From Acanthaster planci (Eukaryota; Echinodermata; Asteroidea; Valvatida; Acanthasteridae), in the NCBI RefSeq assembly GCF_001949145.1, contig NW_019091355.1, forward strand, positions 2,341,443 through 2,405,442: a DNA stretch of 64,000 nucleotides, read 5' to 3'. Shown piece by piece: positions 39,053-49,685 of this stretch. Numbering within the stretch: position 1 is the first letter of the stretch; every line of letters starts with the position of its first letter. Both the position numbers and the translations under genes were made by a program. Under the pieces are notes generated by a model. It ran no database searches. It had not been told where the DNA came from and saw only the letters and a list, made by a program, of their open reading frames with translations.

Positions 39053-40157
39053 CTACGAACCGGATATAAAACACGAAACTAATTTTCCTAAAATGTCACT
39101 GCTAATCGTGAAGTAATATGAAAAACACGTTGTGGTTATTTTGGTAAATGTAGCTGTCTAGAATATAAATGTAAAATACACCACAACTGAGCCGTGAACC
39201 AGCGAGAATACTTGACATGGACCGAGGAGCATCATTCTAAGGATTCCACCGCGAAGAAAAGGTGAGCTGGGGGCAACATTTCTTTCTTCACGTTGTATCA
39301 CTCTACTGCAACAAGAAATACGTCATTTTTTATTACTTAATCTTTTTTTAAAGTGCAAACTTGCTTGTGTGGTGAAAAAAATATTGTATGACTGAGTTGC
39401 TTGTGGATAAATTTGGAGATGGTTATAAAACTACTGTTAACTGACCAATAAAGTTAAAAACTACACGTGCATGTATTTTTTTGAGAACCTCCTGGTAGGA
39501 CTTGAGATATCGCTGGGTAATCTCGATAATGAATTAAGGCAAATCCAAACAATAAACCTTTGCTTTCATTGGATCTGTTCGTTATCTTTACATTATATCT
39601 AGTTTTTTCAGATGAACTTTGAAGTCAGCTATGAAGCTAGTTATCTTCAGTTAAAGTTCAGTCTTTCGTGCCTTCAAAGAATGACTTTAAATGGCTAACA
39701 GCAAAAATCAGATGACCAGCGTTTTGTGATTTTAGAATTTTTTATTTAATCACCGTGGCTAATTTGTGACTTATATTTGACTAAGTGATGGCCATTTGGC
39801 TTACCTGACTAATTAACGTCACTTCAGGTATAGGGAATGACTAACGCTTATTAGTCAAAATTCACTTTACACTGTAAGATAATTTAAGCTAACGCCAAGA
39901 AATACTGCACACGTCACTCCGTTGTTGGAAACGATTGCATAACACCAGTCATTTCTAGAAGCTTTAATGTAATTCGCATTTGTAAAGACAAGCATATTTG
40001 ACTTTCATCGTTAGTTCAGAGTTCAAGTTGTTCCGCCCGCTCTTAGAATGTAAATCATTAATTCAACGATCAACAAAGGAAATCCCCAGAAGGAAAACTG
40101 TCTACATGCACAAAAAACTCTTTTAATTTAAAGTAGAAGCCTATGAGTAAATGCTGT
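39053..40157. other. 3' flank of the desaturase
   Basis: No gene is seen. The desaturase 3' untranslated region should run leftwards from 40157. TTTATT at 39741-39746 reads AATAAA on the minus strand, about 415 nt past the stop, and is a plausible polyadenylation signal. Confidence 0.5.
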
Positions 40158-40596
40158 CTAATCGCATCCCGCCGCTGCCACCAACGAACCAGTGCGCTTC
40201 TTCCGGGCTACGATAGTCGCCTTGGGCACGACCTTCCTGTCGGACACCTGACCCAGGGCGGCCATCAGGTCGATGAACATGGTGGTGAAGTTGATCCGCC
40301 AACCCAACTCGCCCGTCTTGTAGTCCCAGGGGAACGTGTGGTGGTAGTTGTGCCAGCCCTCGCCGATGGCCAAGGAGGAGACCAGGCGGTTCTCGGCCGG
40401 GTTGATGAAGCGGTCGTAGGGTCGGGAGCCCCACAGGTGCGCCACGCTGTTGACCATCCAGGTGCAGTTGAGCAGGAAGCAGTAGCGGAGCAGCGTGGCC
40501 ACGCACAGCGTGTTCCAGAATGTCTCCCCCCACAGATAAATGGGGACTATAGTCGGTCCCACGAAGCAGAAAAAGAACATCAGTGACTGGTAGTAC
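40158..40596 (-). CDS. SCD: desaturase exon 4 (residues 223-368 and stop)
   Basis: The acceptor is TTGCAG|GTACTAC. Encodes the last two transmembrane segments, NSVAHLWG, and [15 protein letters not shown] with the third histidine box. Ends at TAG (complement of 40158-40160). A 147-codon frame on the opposite strand is a shadow. Confidence 0.96.
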
Positions 40597-43500
40597 CTGC
40601 AAAGATCATAAAAGGCAGCAACAATTTATTTTCTTTCTCAGTATGTCCCATAGGCTACATGTTGAAAAGTTCGACAGCATCGTTTTCTCCTGAGAAATGT
40701 AGTTTTGTTTGTTTTTGTTTCGCAATTTTCTTTTTTTTTTTAATTTTCTTCTGAAACAATCAACTGACAGGACAGCGCAAGTTCGGGAACGAGTTCTAAT
40801 TTGGAAACTAATCAACACACCGAGCTGATATGGAGGGGTCTAAAGGCCCATCTGTTAAAACATTGAGCGCAGAAAGAAACTTCTCAACGCAATAAACCTG
40901 AACAGGTGGTCAATTCATTAATTAACAGAATTTCACTTCGGCAAAGTCGAACCCCGAGGTGACCACCGACAACAGATTGACTTCAGAATCGTGCTTTGGA
41001 TGTGAAAACAACGCGGCATCCAAAGGTTAAAAGTCGACTACAAACAGCGGTAACACTCACTTTCGCTGGAACCTGACCACCGGGTCGTCGATGAGGTCCC
41101 GGAGGTTAATCTTCGACCCCTTCTCGATGACCTTAGGGTGCTTACGGACCAACAGCCAGCCCACATGGGAGAAGAAGAAGCCCCTGGTGGCGTTGTGTGG
41201 GTCTGCATCCGTTTCTGAGTATTTATGGTGAACACGGTGGTCGCGAGCCCATTCGAAGATGTCATTCTTGATGGAAAGACACATAGACATGTTGCTGAAT
41301 CTGCCGAAATCAACGACTACTGACATACGAGGACGTTTTAGGCAAAGCAGTCCTGAAAAGTGGAGTTGGAATATGCACAAGCAGCAAGTGTCTTGTCGAG
41401 TTTACGATGGAACCAACAACCAACGTCTGACTGGCATACGCGTGTTAAACACCAAACCATTTGTTCAAGTTAATTTGGGTGTTTCGGTTTTCTGGCGCAC
41501 TTCAGTGACCACTCAAATTGTGATGCACAATAGAGTACCGAAGTGTGACGTCACTGTGAACCAGAAGGTGCAGTGCAAACGAATGCGCTAATGCCTTTAA
41601 CACACTAATTGTGCGCGTGACGTATTCACTTCGGTACTCTATAACTACTGAGAAGGCCTTTAATATATGTGTGTGTATGTATCTCGATTATTTCAAGTGG
41701 GCTCACTTTAGTAGATCATTGAGAAATTGCAACGACAGTTTTCCAACCCACAGCCAGGTTTCCTCAAGCATTTTGATCATGTTGTTCTCGGTTTCCCTTG
41801 ATTCATTTTCAGTGGCTTTATGTATATTTGTCGTCACGGTTATCAATATTCCAGCTTACCTGGAATGCCATACAGTTAAAAATGGCCAGAAGAATCCTAA
41901 GCGGAAGTTTTGCCTTGTAGCAACGATGGGCCCACAGGCGATGAGCACCAGCAGTGATACCCAGGCCCGAGCAGACATACATACCGACGGCTGCAATCAG
42001 GAAATGAAGACAATAAAGTTGTTGCCACACTCTTTCTAGGTAAGGTATTATTCGTCTAAGCCAGAGCCGTATGTGGAGGGAGTGTAGCGCTAACTTGAGA
42101 ATTGGGGGAAAAATGTATGCTTTATTATGTGTGCAGGACGACTGTACGCTCACTGTCCACTGTTCTGGTTCTAAAACAATGATTGAACCTCACGTCGCTC
42201 GTTCGCAACTCGCTATAAACAGCTTTTTCCGAGCCGTCTCATGTGGCTTGTTGGTCTAGTGGCATGATTCTCGCTTCGGGTGCGAGAGGTCCCGGGTTCA
42301 ATTCCCGGACAAGCCCGTAAAGTATTTTTTTTCCCTCATAATGTTATCATTTTGAAATAACGTTTTGGTTCAAGGGTCTAACACCTCGGCTTGTTGGTCT
42401 AGTGGCATGATTCTCGCTTAGGGTGCGAGAGGTCCCGGGTTCGATTCCCGGACAAGCCCTACTTTTAGGGAAATTAATTTTGGACATTTAAATGTTAAAG
42501 GTTCAAGGAAGGGCCACAGGACTTCATGTCGAAACATCGGCTTGTGAATTTCTTTGGCCGAGAGAGGTCCAGGGTGGAATCCAAGACTCCCCCTTATTAG
42601 TTTTCTGAATGACTGGAAACAATACTTTGAGCGTTGTGGATATTTCAGACTTCAGGCAAAAGCCAAGCAATTTTGACGTCGCGACACATTCGCAGTGAAA
42701 TGCTCTTGAACTGGAATGCTGACAAAAATACATAAAGTCAGTTCTTGCATTCGTGAATATTTTATCTGACGTCACATGTCAAGTTCCTACCCCCTTTCGC
42801 ACCAAGTGTGAACCGACCTTTAGTCCGCTGATATAGATAGTCTGTCCCTCTTGCTTTGAGCATACCATTTAGGCACACAGGCAAAAGAAACATGACTCAT
42901 CTTGCATATGATGAAATCCGTTATTCCCTATTGTATGCGATTAAATCCGCGCACAAGATAAAATGTTCAGTATGACTACACCAGTTGGAAATTTTATCAG
43001 ATCTGCCTTTTGTGATCGCAGAGAAGTTAAATCACATGCAGCAGTGATGAAGTACTTAACCCTTGCGCCTTTTGAAGTTTAAACCCGACTGATGCCACCC
43101 TGTGCAAATTTCAGATTATCAACACAGCGACTGCTGTGTGCAAATTTAATTCAGGGATGACTCTCTGGCAGATCCTGAGAGCACCCATGAAATGGCTTAC
43201 AGGCAATTACAAATCATTTATGCTACCAGGGGAACTTCACTTCGCCTCACTTTTTTGATGCTGCTCTTAATTCACCCGACTCCACATTGTCCAAAATGTA
43301 GTAGTAATGGGCAAACTAAAAGGAAAACCTAACGACCAGGGACCAGCTGGGATTGTCCCGAACTGTTTGCTCAGTTCAATACACTGTCCGTCATATTCGT
43401 ATTGAGTCCGTTTGTGTTTAGATAATATCGCATAGTAAAAATGCAATTAAACGTCTGGCCAGGAAGAAAGAGTAAATAAGGGGTGGCCAAAATATTTCAA

Positions 43501-43907
43501 GGAAACTAGAACACATAGAACGATTACTTTTAGTGCCATGCGACATGTGAAAAGACTCCGAAACAGAAAAGCAAAACAATTTTTGAAGGAAAATTGATGT
43601 ACATGTAACTTTCTAACTCACCCCAAAGCAAGGTGTAGGGGCGGCATTTCCAAGTCAGGAAAAAGAACGAGTACACCGAGACCACGTGCAATGCTGCCAT
43701 CAAAATCACGTTCCGCCAGACGATCCTGGTCTGGTTTTCGGACGGGTCCCCAGGCTTGGCGGTACCGGTCGCCGTGCGGGGCGGCCCCTCGGCCGTGCTC
43801 GGCATGTCTGGGTCGTCGTCCAAGGGGTTGGTGGCGGCAGTGTCATCCTCAGGGGTATCTTCCTGGGCGACCTCTACGGTGCCGTAGACTATATTCTTTG
43901 GTGCCAT
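40158..43907 (-). CDS. SCD: stearoyl-CoA (acyl-CoA delta-9) desaturase (gene span, 4 exons, 368 aa)
   Basis: A di-iron endoplasmic-reticulum membrane enzyme that puts a cis double bond at C9 of saturated acyl-CoA, mainly stearoyl- and palmitoyl-CoA, with electrons from cytochrome b5 and its reductase. The four exons join at GT-AG sites into 368 residues, close to the family's usual 330-370. All diagnostic histidines are present: HRLWAH (127-132), HRVHH (164-168), HNYHH (305-309), plus the N272-H276 pair of the extra metal ligand site. The first hydrophobic segment starts near residue 66, after an acidic, Pro/Thr-rich tail. The start is the ATG at 43907; an in-frame ATG 12 codons upstream would add a Lys-rich stretch and seems less likely. 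Intron 1 carries two tRNA-Pro genes on the opposite strand and intron 2 a 113-bp MITE. Confidence 0.96.
41061..41266 (-). CDS. SCD: desaturase exon 3 (residues 155-222)
   Basis: On the minus strand the acceptor is ATCAAG|AATGAC and the donor GAAA|GTGAGT, phase 2. Carries [20 protein letters not shown] with the second histidine box and the conserved [16 protein letters not shown]. Confidence 0.96.
41530..41642. repeat. 113-bp MITE with perfect 16-bp terminal inverted repeats
   Basis: The left end ATAGAGTACCGAAGTG (41530-41545) is mirrored exactly by CACTTCGGTACTCTAT (41627-41642). The outermost TA on each side could be a TA target duplication, as in Tc1/mariner-type insertions. The interior has TGACGTCAC and no open frame. 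It lies in desaturase intron 2. Confidence 0.88.
41860..42035 (-). CDS. SCD: desaturase exon 2 (residues 96-154)
   Basis: On the minus strand the acceptor is CCTAG|AAAG and the donor CCAG|GTAAGC. Contains the second hydrophobic segment and the [17 protein letters not shown] motif carrying the first histidine box; ends NCMAFQ. Confidence 0.95.
42245..42316 (+). tRNA. tRNA-Pro(CGG): tRNA-Pro, anticodon CGG
   Basis: A 72-nt cloverleaf. The acceptor stem GGCTTGT pairs with ACAAGCC and the discriminator base is C. The anticodon loop TTCGGGT, closed by TCTCGC/GCGAGA, gives anticodon CGG, which reads CCG proline codons. B-box sequence GGTTCAATTCC is in the T arm. A T8 run at 42325-42332 is a good RNA polymerase III stop. 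It lies in desaturase intron 1 on the opposite strand and has no intron. Confidence 0.95.
42325..42332 (+). terminator. Pol III T-run terminator for tRNA-Pro(CGG)
   Basis: Eight T residues start 9 nt after the tRNA 3' end. Confidence 0.8.
42388..42459 (+). tRNA. tRNA-Pro(AGG): tRNA-Pro, anticodon AGG
   Basis: A 72-nt cloverleaf that matches the tRNA at 42245 except at two positions: the first anticodon base (A for C) and one T-loop base (G for A, giving GGTTCGATTCC). Loop TTAGGGT gives anticodon AGG; after A34-to-inosine editing this reads CCU, CCC and CCA. A TTTT at 42463-42466 can terminate transcription. Confidence 0.95.
42463..42466 (+). terminator. Pol III TTTT terminator for tRNA-Pro(AGG)
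   Basis: A minimal four-T stop 4 nt after the tRNA 3' end. Confidence 0.6.
42539..42593 (+). pseudogene. possible decayed tRNA-Pro copy
   Basis: Begins GGCTTGT like both intact tRNAs and ends with CGAGAGAGGTCC, AGGGTGGAATCC and ACTCCC, which resemble their variable and T-arm regions. About 18 nt are missing from the middle and no cloverleaf can form. The upstream flank also shares GGTTCAAGG and CATCGGCTTGT-like sequence with the flank of the AGG copy, which supports a third tandem unit. Confidence 0.4.
43622..43907 (-). CDS. SCD: desaturase exon 1 (residues 1-95)
   Basis: Runs from the ATG (complement of 43905-43907) to TGGG|GTGAGT, phase 1. Encodes the acidic cytosolic tail and the first transmembrane segment, ending RPYTLLW. 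Confidence 0.9.
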
Positions 43908-44135
43908 CACTCTTGTTTTGTTTTGTTTTTTTTTAGTTCGCACAAAAGCTGAGGAAAGACAAAAAAATTTTATTTGTAGCCGTCCTTATTTGTTAAAAAA
44001 AATCAGAAATTCTATAATTTCATTTGAAAAACCACTGATTCATAGCCTAGCCAATGGGATGCGTAGCAAAAGCACAACAGGATGCTTGGGGTGTGTTTGG
44101 GACAACCGGGATGAGATTGACTGATGATCCAAATA

Positions 44136-44270
44136 GCTGAAAACAGCTGAAAAAAAGGGCATAAAGAAGCTAAAATGTGAAAATCTCCTTTACTTCTGTA
44201 CACAGCCAGTGAAGAAAAAAAGGTGAAATCCCAAACCAAAAAGCTGAAATCAGCTAAAAAGCTGAGAAAT
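44136..44270. repeat. AGCTGAAA-rich transposon-like segment
   Basis: Repeated AGCTGAAA and AGCTAAAA words, for example AAAGCTGAAATCAGCTAAAA near 44240. The reverse complement (TTTCAGCTTTTT, TTTCAGCTT, TGGTTTGGGAT) resembles 52900-52970 in P450 intron 4, where a segment beginning TTTCAGCTTTTTGCTAGC is followed by TTTTCAGCTTGGATTTTGG. Confidence 0.45.
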
Positions 44271-45791
44271 CTCACCCCTGGGACAGAAAGAAAAAGTTTT
44301 TCGTTTAATTTTCAGGTCAACAATTTTTTTTTTTACTTTTGCCCCAAAACCTGTTTTAACGATTCCACGAACGTCACAGGAAGAGGACGATTTTTATGGT
44401 ATTTATAATAAAATCATTTCTGGTAAATTATGTAAAATAGGCTAGTTCAATTTCCATTAATAAATTAAAAGTGGCTACGTGTAAACTGCCGTACTGTCGA
44501 CTGGAGGAAAAGTTCCGACAGATTGTACCAGGAAAATTGTAGACAGTGTCAGACTCCCCCATCCGTTTAATGTTCAATAAAATGCAATTTCTGAAAGCAA
44601 ATGAGATGTAATGTTGCGCGGCGCAGCGCTGACACATCCAGATGATTCTACTTTGTCTTCTTTTTACGGTAAAACAATTTTTAAATCTCACTTTTTTTTA
44701 AAACTCCAGGAGTATATGATGTGGCAAATACAAAGGGCACTCCCTTTTTTCAAGACATGGCCTGCCTTTTTCTAGACAAAAAAAGGCATCAACTAGTCAC
44801 ATCTCCATGGCAGTGCACTGAACCAGTCATGTGACACCAAGGGCGGATACAGGATTTTCAGAGAGGTGGGGGGGGGCGCAAAACGCAAAGGGTCAAAAAC
44901 AAGCGTGCAGTGCGAAGCCGCAGTCGACATGTAAATGCAATGGACTCCGGAGCCAATTTAAAATTCATCGTCGTGCATACATCATGGCACATTCGCATCT
45001 CAATGCATGTACACGATATGCACTGCGAACGTCATGTCTCGCGCACCAGCCGCTCCCCGCTCGGTCATGTCGTCATGTACCTGGCTGGCTCTAGCTAGCT
45101 GCATACACAAGCAGGTCCACTCTCGGATAGCATCTCCATCATAATAGGCCTGCATAGTTTCGCTGACCTGATTAACCATAACCCACAGAAACTATAAGTT
45201 ATTTATGGTCTATTGTCCCGATGGAGCACATGTATAAAAAATGTTTGGCTGAGCTGTCAAGTATTTGTCTAATCAACCTGTTTTCGATCGGGTGATAGTA
45301 AAGTACCACTACACCTTTGCACTGCAAGCTGCTTCAGGCCTATGCACAAAGGAAGCTATAGAACGAAGGGATGTTTCTCAGTACATGTATCATGCTCAGG
45401 TTTGTTCAAATAGGACTAATGATTTTTTTTTCCATCAAAAATATCGAAATTTGTCAAAATTGAATCAGATTTGTAAAATCAATTGCTAATATTTTTAATA
45501 ATCAAATACCGGTAATCACACTTCATTCAAGTTTCAGTCAACTGCTGTAACATTGTATAAAGCCCCTAACTCCGATAAGCGCGTATTATGCACAGGTTTA
45601 CATGAGATTATGCCGGGGATAACGAAAACACCATTTTAATTATTTAGTCAAGGATACTGAAGCACATGCAACTTTCATTCCACGTCCTTATAATTAGCCT
45701 AAGGCTTCATCCGAATCTGTTGCCTACAGCTATAGGTCTAGGTATTCGCTCCATTGAAAATATGCGATAAGCGTGTACGGGGAGAAGCGCT

Positions 45792-45821
45792 GACAATAGA
45801 CGTAGCCGTAGCTCTGGAAGC
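45792..45821 (-). repeat. 30-bp dispersed repeat, copy B
   Basis: Inverted match to 26940-26969 with one mismatch (GACGTAGCCG against GACCTAGCCG in the reverse complement). Confidence 0.7.
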
Positions 45822-48800
45822 TCGACATGGAAGTCGACCATTAATTTTATGCAAGATAACTATGCACAATCCTCTCAGTCAACTGTTTTTGGATCAGGGC
45901 ATACAGTACTGTGACTAGAAGGGAGCCAGATTTTTAGAAATCAGATTAGAAATATATGTCAGAAAACTCGCGATAAAACGAAACCTAGACAGGAAAATAC
46001 ATGACTGAGATACGAATCGAGTCCTCTGTAAGATCCTAAAATAATTTGAAATTCAGTGACAACAAACAAGACGACTAGGCCTACTATTGAATATTCAGGC
46101 TTTTAAGTGATAAGTGATTTAATCTCCGTGAGGCTGCCTTGCGCCCTATCGAGGTACAACGAAGAAATAATTATACTTTCCCCACACGTGTTTAAAAGAT
46201 GATTGTCAAGAGAAAAATACTACAATCGACTCGATAATACAGGAAATATTGCTCCGAAAATTGATCAATAATTCTCTGTATTATGCAGCTATAACACAGT
46301 GTTAGTCATGCGTGCACCGTGACTGCATGATCCCACGTACCACATTGGAAGCGAAGAACATTATTGCAAGAACAAAATATTGCACACAGTATTTATAATC
46401 CTAGCTCATTATCCCAAAATCAACAGCCTCCAGGTCAGCAGACCTGGACGGATGTCACTGACGAGGAAGAAATATGCAGATGCGGGCAGCAGCCGTGCAA
46501 GACAAACAAGAGACGAAAGAAGACGTCGAAACAAGAATTACTGTGGAATGTGCCGATGAGACTCGGGCTACATCAGAAAGTGCTAAGATCCAGGCCTAAC
46601 ACTTTCAAAGCCAAAAGGCAAATTTTGCGAGCATTTGAAAAATGACACTTACTTTGAAATGCTTGAACCAAAACTTGACGTTAGGACGATTTGGTCCGCA
46701 GGACTGCTTGCCTACAAATACTGAGCAGAACTGTGAAGAATATATCAATCTACGAATTCCCGCACTCGAAATTTGAGGGCACTGCTGCAAGGTCACCCGT
46801 CCCAGAATATCTGCACAATGCGAATTTTACATACATTACCGGTGTATGTGGGAGTGCAACCGCACATCACGCGTCGTCTGGCCTGCAAGGTGCACTCACG
46901 CACACAAACTGCGTGCATGAACTGGTGCCCTGCGATCACCATTCACCCAGGTTTGACGGGACAAGCGGTTGGTTGCCAGTGTGAATGGCGTGATATCTCG
47001 TGACGTTACTTTTGGGAGGATTTCCACAGCTGTTATATTTTATGCATATGAAGTAAATCGCGCCGTATAATATGATGCAAGAATGCTATGATTTTCCCCG
47101 GCCCTTTCAATTTGGGAGAGGATTCCCGGTTTTGTTTGTAGTCCGCGAAAGAAAAATTGTGATGAGTCACACAAAGCGGTCAAGCCACTTCTTTTGCACT
47201 TGCAGCCTTCTGCATAATTTTCTTTCAACTTGGAACTTTCGTTATTTTTGCTGGTCACTCTGACGCACAAAACTGTGCTTAGAAGGTCACCGTCTGTCTA
47301 GCTTCTTGGTACGATCATGCACTGGGTTGTGGGATCCATCTTTCGGGAAATAATTATTTTAAGTGATATTTGTAGCTCGGTATGTGCATGGTCACGTCGC
47401 GGGACAGAGGCGGGGCCGCGTATATTTTTGATTGCACAACATTCTGGGGGAACTTTCGTTGGGAAAATTGTTTCATCGCCGGCCTGTCTTGAAATGGGAG
47501 ACTATTCTTCAAGAGACGCGGAAGCAAAGTTCCCGTTAAAATGGCGGAATTTACTTCCTTGAAAAAAAAAATCCTCCAAAGCCAAGAATACGTAGCCTTC
47601 ATTCAAGGTGGATTCCCCCCGGCTTCTTGTTTTTGAGAAACAAATTGCAGGCAGGGGAAAACACGGATCGATCCAGAATAAAACATAACGGGGGCCATGA
47701 ACACCCCCCCCGGCATTTTCAAAAAAATTCATAAATCAAGAGAGTTATAGGTTAATGTTTCACTGTTTCATTCCTTCCCTCCCAAAGCGGCTAAGTAGAC
47801 CAAACGGTATTCGCAATGACCTAGTCGCTGAGATATATATATAGGTCATAGATGAGCTCCTAATTTTCTAAATAGTTTCACAAATATTTTGGCGCCCTAA
47901 GCAAATCATTCCCCCACCCCAATTGGGCGGGACGATTTATGTACCGTGGGGAGTAAAACTTCTCATGTAAGATTCTTCATTTAGGAAGTTTGATGAACTT
48001 ATCTCGAGGTATAAATTGTCACAAGGTGGATGAGTCGTAACCGATCGGTCATGTAAGGATGACTAATCAAGCGGATTTACCTGGCGACGTGGTTTTTATT
48101 ACACAACGTGACCGATGCTGGGGAAACACCATGTACCAGATTCCTATTGCCAGTCTCGAGAGGACACGACGATTCGTGGGATGCGTTCGAGCGAGCTACT
48201 CGCATTAACACGAGTAATGATTAACACGAGTATACTCCTAAGCGCTCGAACAGCTGTAGTACGACCCCAGGGTCAGCGAGAGTATACTCGCTACTAATGC
48301 GCACGCATCCTACGGTGATAACTGGAACAACCGCGCGAACACATCCGTGGAGGCTATATTATGCACGGTACTTCGCCTTCGATAATTTACTCCAGGGCCA
48401 TAATTGTGGCTTTTATTCAAGTCTTGTTTCCCCAGTGTTGTGTAAAAAAAATGTTCGTTACCGAAGAAAACCATCACACAAACGTCGGAGGGCTCCCTAG
48501 ACGATGGAGCATGCGGAGCCCGAAAATGATGAGCGGGGTATACATTTTTAGTGATGATTTCTGCGTCTTAACAGGTGACACAGCAGTGCTAGTGACGTGA
48601 CCTGGAGCCACGTTCCGTGACGGCGATTGGTCGAGATTGTGTGACATGTTAGGTTGCGCACGTGACCCGAACTTGATCCTGACACTGACTAGTGTAAACG
48701 TTGAACCTACATCGTGCATTGTTCTCGATTAGGAATTGTATTTACGGTTGGAGCCCCACTCATCCATTTTTTATTCATTGTAACCGTTTTAAATTTAAGC

Positions 48801-49525
48801 GTATTAAACATGTACTTGTACATTATTTTAAGGATTTAATTGACTGAGAAATCTCAAGCTTTTCGTCACAGCGTGCGTTTTTGGCATGTTCAGAACCGTC
48901 AGCATGGCATCTCCCCACTAGTATAATGTCATCGCATTCCACATGTTTTTGTACACGTAAACTTTGTATAAATTAGTGAGCGAAAATCGAGCATAATGAC
49001 AAAATGAACTGAAGGATAAAGATTTAAATAAAGTTGCGACCGATCCTGTGGCAGTCGGAGTTGACTGTATGATTGAAATCAAAATATATATTTTACCTTT
49101 CTTTTTCGAGAGGAAACATGATGGAAAGATAATGGAAGGTTTAAATCGCTGAAAAATTTGCCAATGTCACAAAGTAGTCAAGATAGTTGTAACAGCTGGT
49201 TTTGTTTTGTTTTTTGGTTGTTTTTTTAAATATCTCATATTTAAGTGGAGAGTGGCCAAGAGATGGCGTCCTTTATGTCCGACGTCGCACGATTCGATCT
49301 TGTTGCAATTCGCAAGAGCGTCAGTACGTTTTGCGGTGTTATTGTTGGACTTTGCACCGAAACCGTCGCAGTAAGCCGGCACTAGAACTTGTGTGCAGAA
49401 GGCTCAAGGAGTGACCACCACCAGAGTCCAAAATGTAACTTAGATCCTTTCTGAAAACATTCCGCAAGTAATTACTGCCGGAGTTCCAGTCTCCTCGGTT
49501 TATGTAGTTTAAGTATGACAATACG

Positions 49526-49685
49526 ATGGCTGTTCTGAACATTTCAGGAGATGCTTATCTGAACGTGACCACGCTCTTGGTGGCTGTAGGAACCCTGGTT
49601 GCCTACGCACTCTACAGAAGCACCAGGCGGCCCGCAGGTTTCCCGCCCGGGCCAGCTGCACTGCCGCTTGTCGGAAACATTACCC
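49526..49685 (+). CDS. P450-1 exon 1 (residues 1-53)
   Basis: Membrane anchor plus hinge, ending PLVGNIT; donor ACCC|GTAAGT, phase 1. From the YLN segment on, it is about 90% identical (38 of 42) to the paralogue's exon 1. Confidence 0.85.

Larger units (their letters stand above)
43908..49525. other. intergenic region between divergent desaturase and P450 genes
   Basis: A 5.6-kb stretch with no supported gene. Promoters of both flanking genes should lie at its ends. It holds a run of repeated AGCTGAAA/TTTCAGCTTTT motifs (44136-44270) and the second copy of a 30-bp dispersed repeat (45792-45821). An open frame at 46364-46645 (93 codons, Gln/Lys/Arg-rich) has no recognised family. Confidence 0.55.

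Noticed and set aside
40143-40586. 147-codon plus-strand open frame and 153-codon alternative minus frame
   Set aside because: Shadows of desaturase exon 4, whose own frame carries the histidine box and conserved motifs.
46364-46645. 93-codon Gln/Lys/Arg-rich open frame
   Set aside because: Starts at a non-ATG codon, has no recognised domain and no flanking coding exon; it might be a transposon remnant but I cannot support a gene.
48180-48310. Apparent inverted repeat around GAGTATACTCG
   Set aside because: The arms match only in short blocks and not in consistent order, so I could not define an element.
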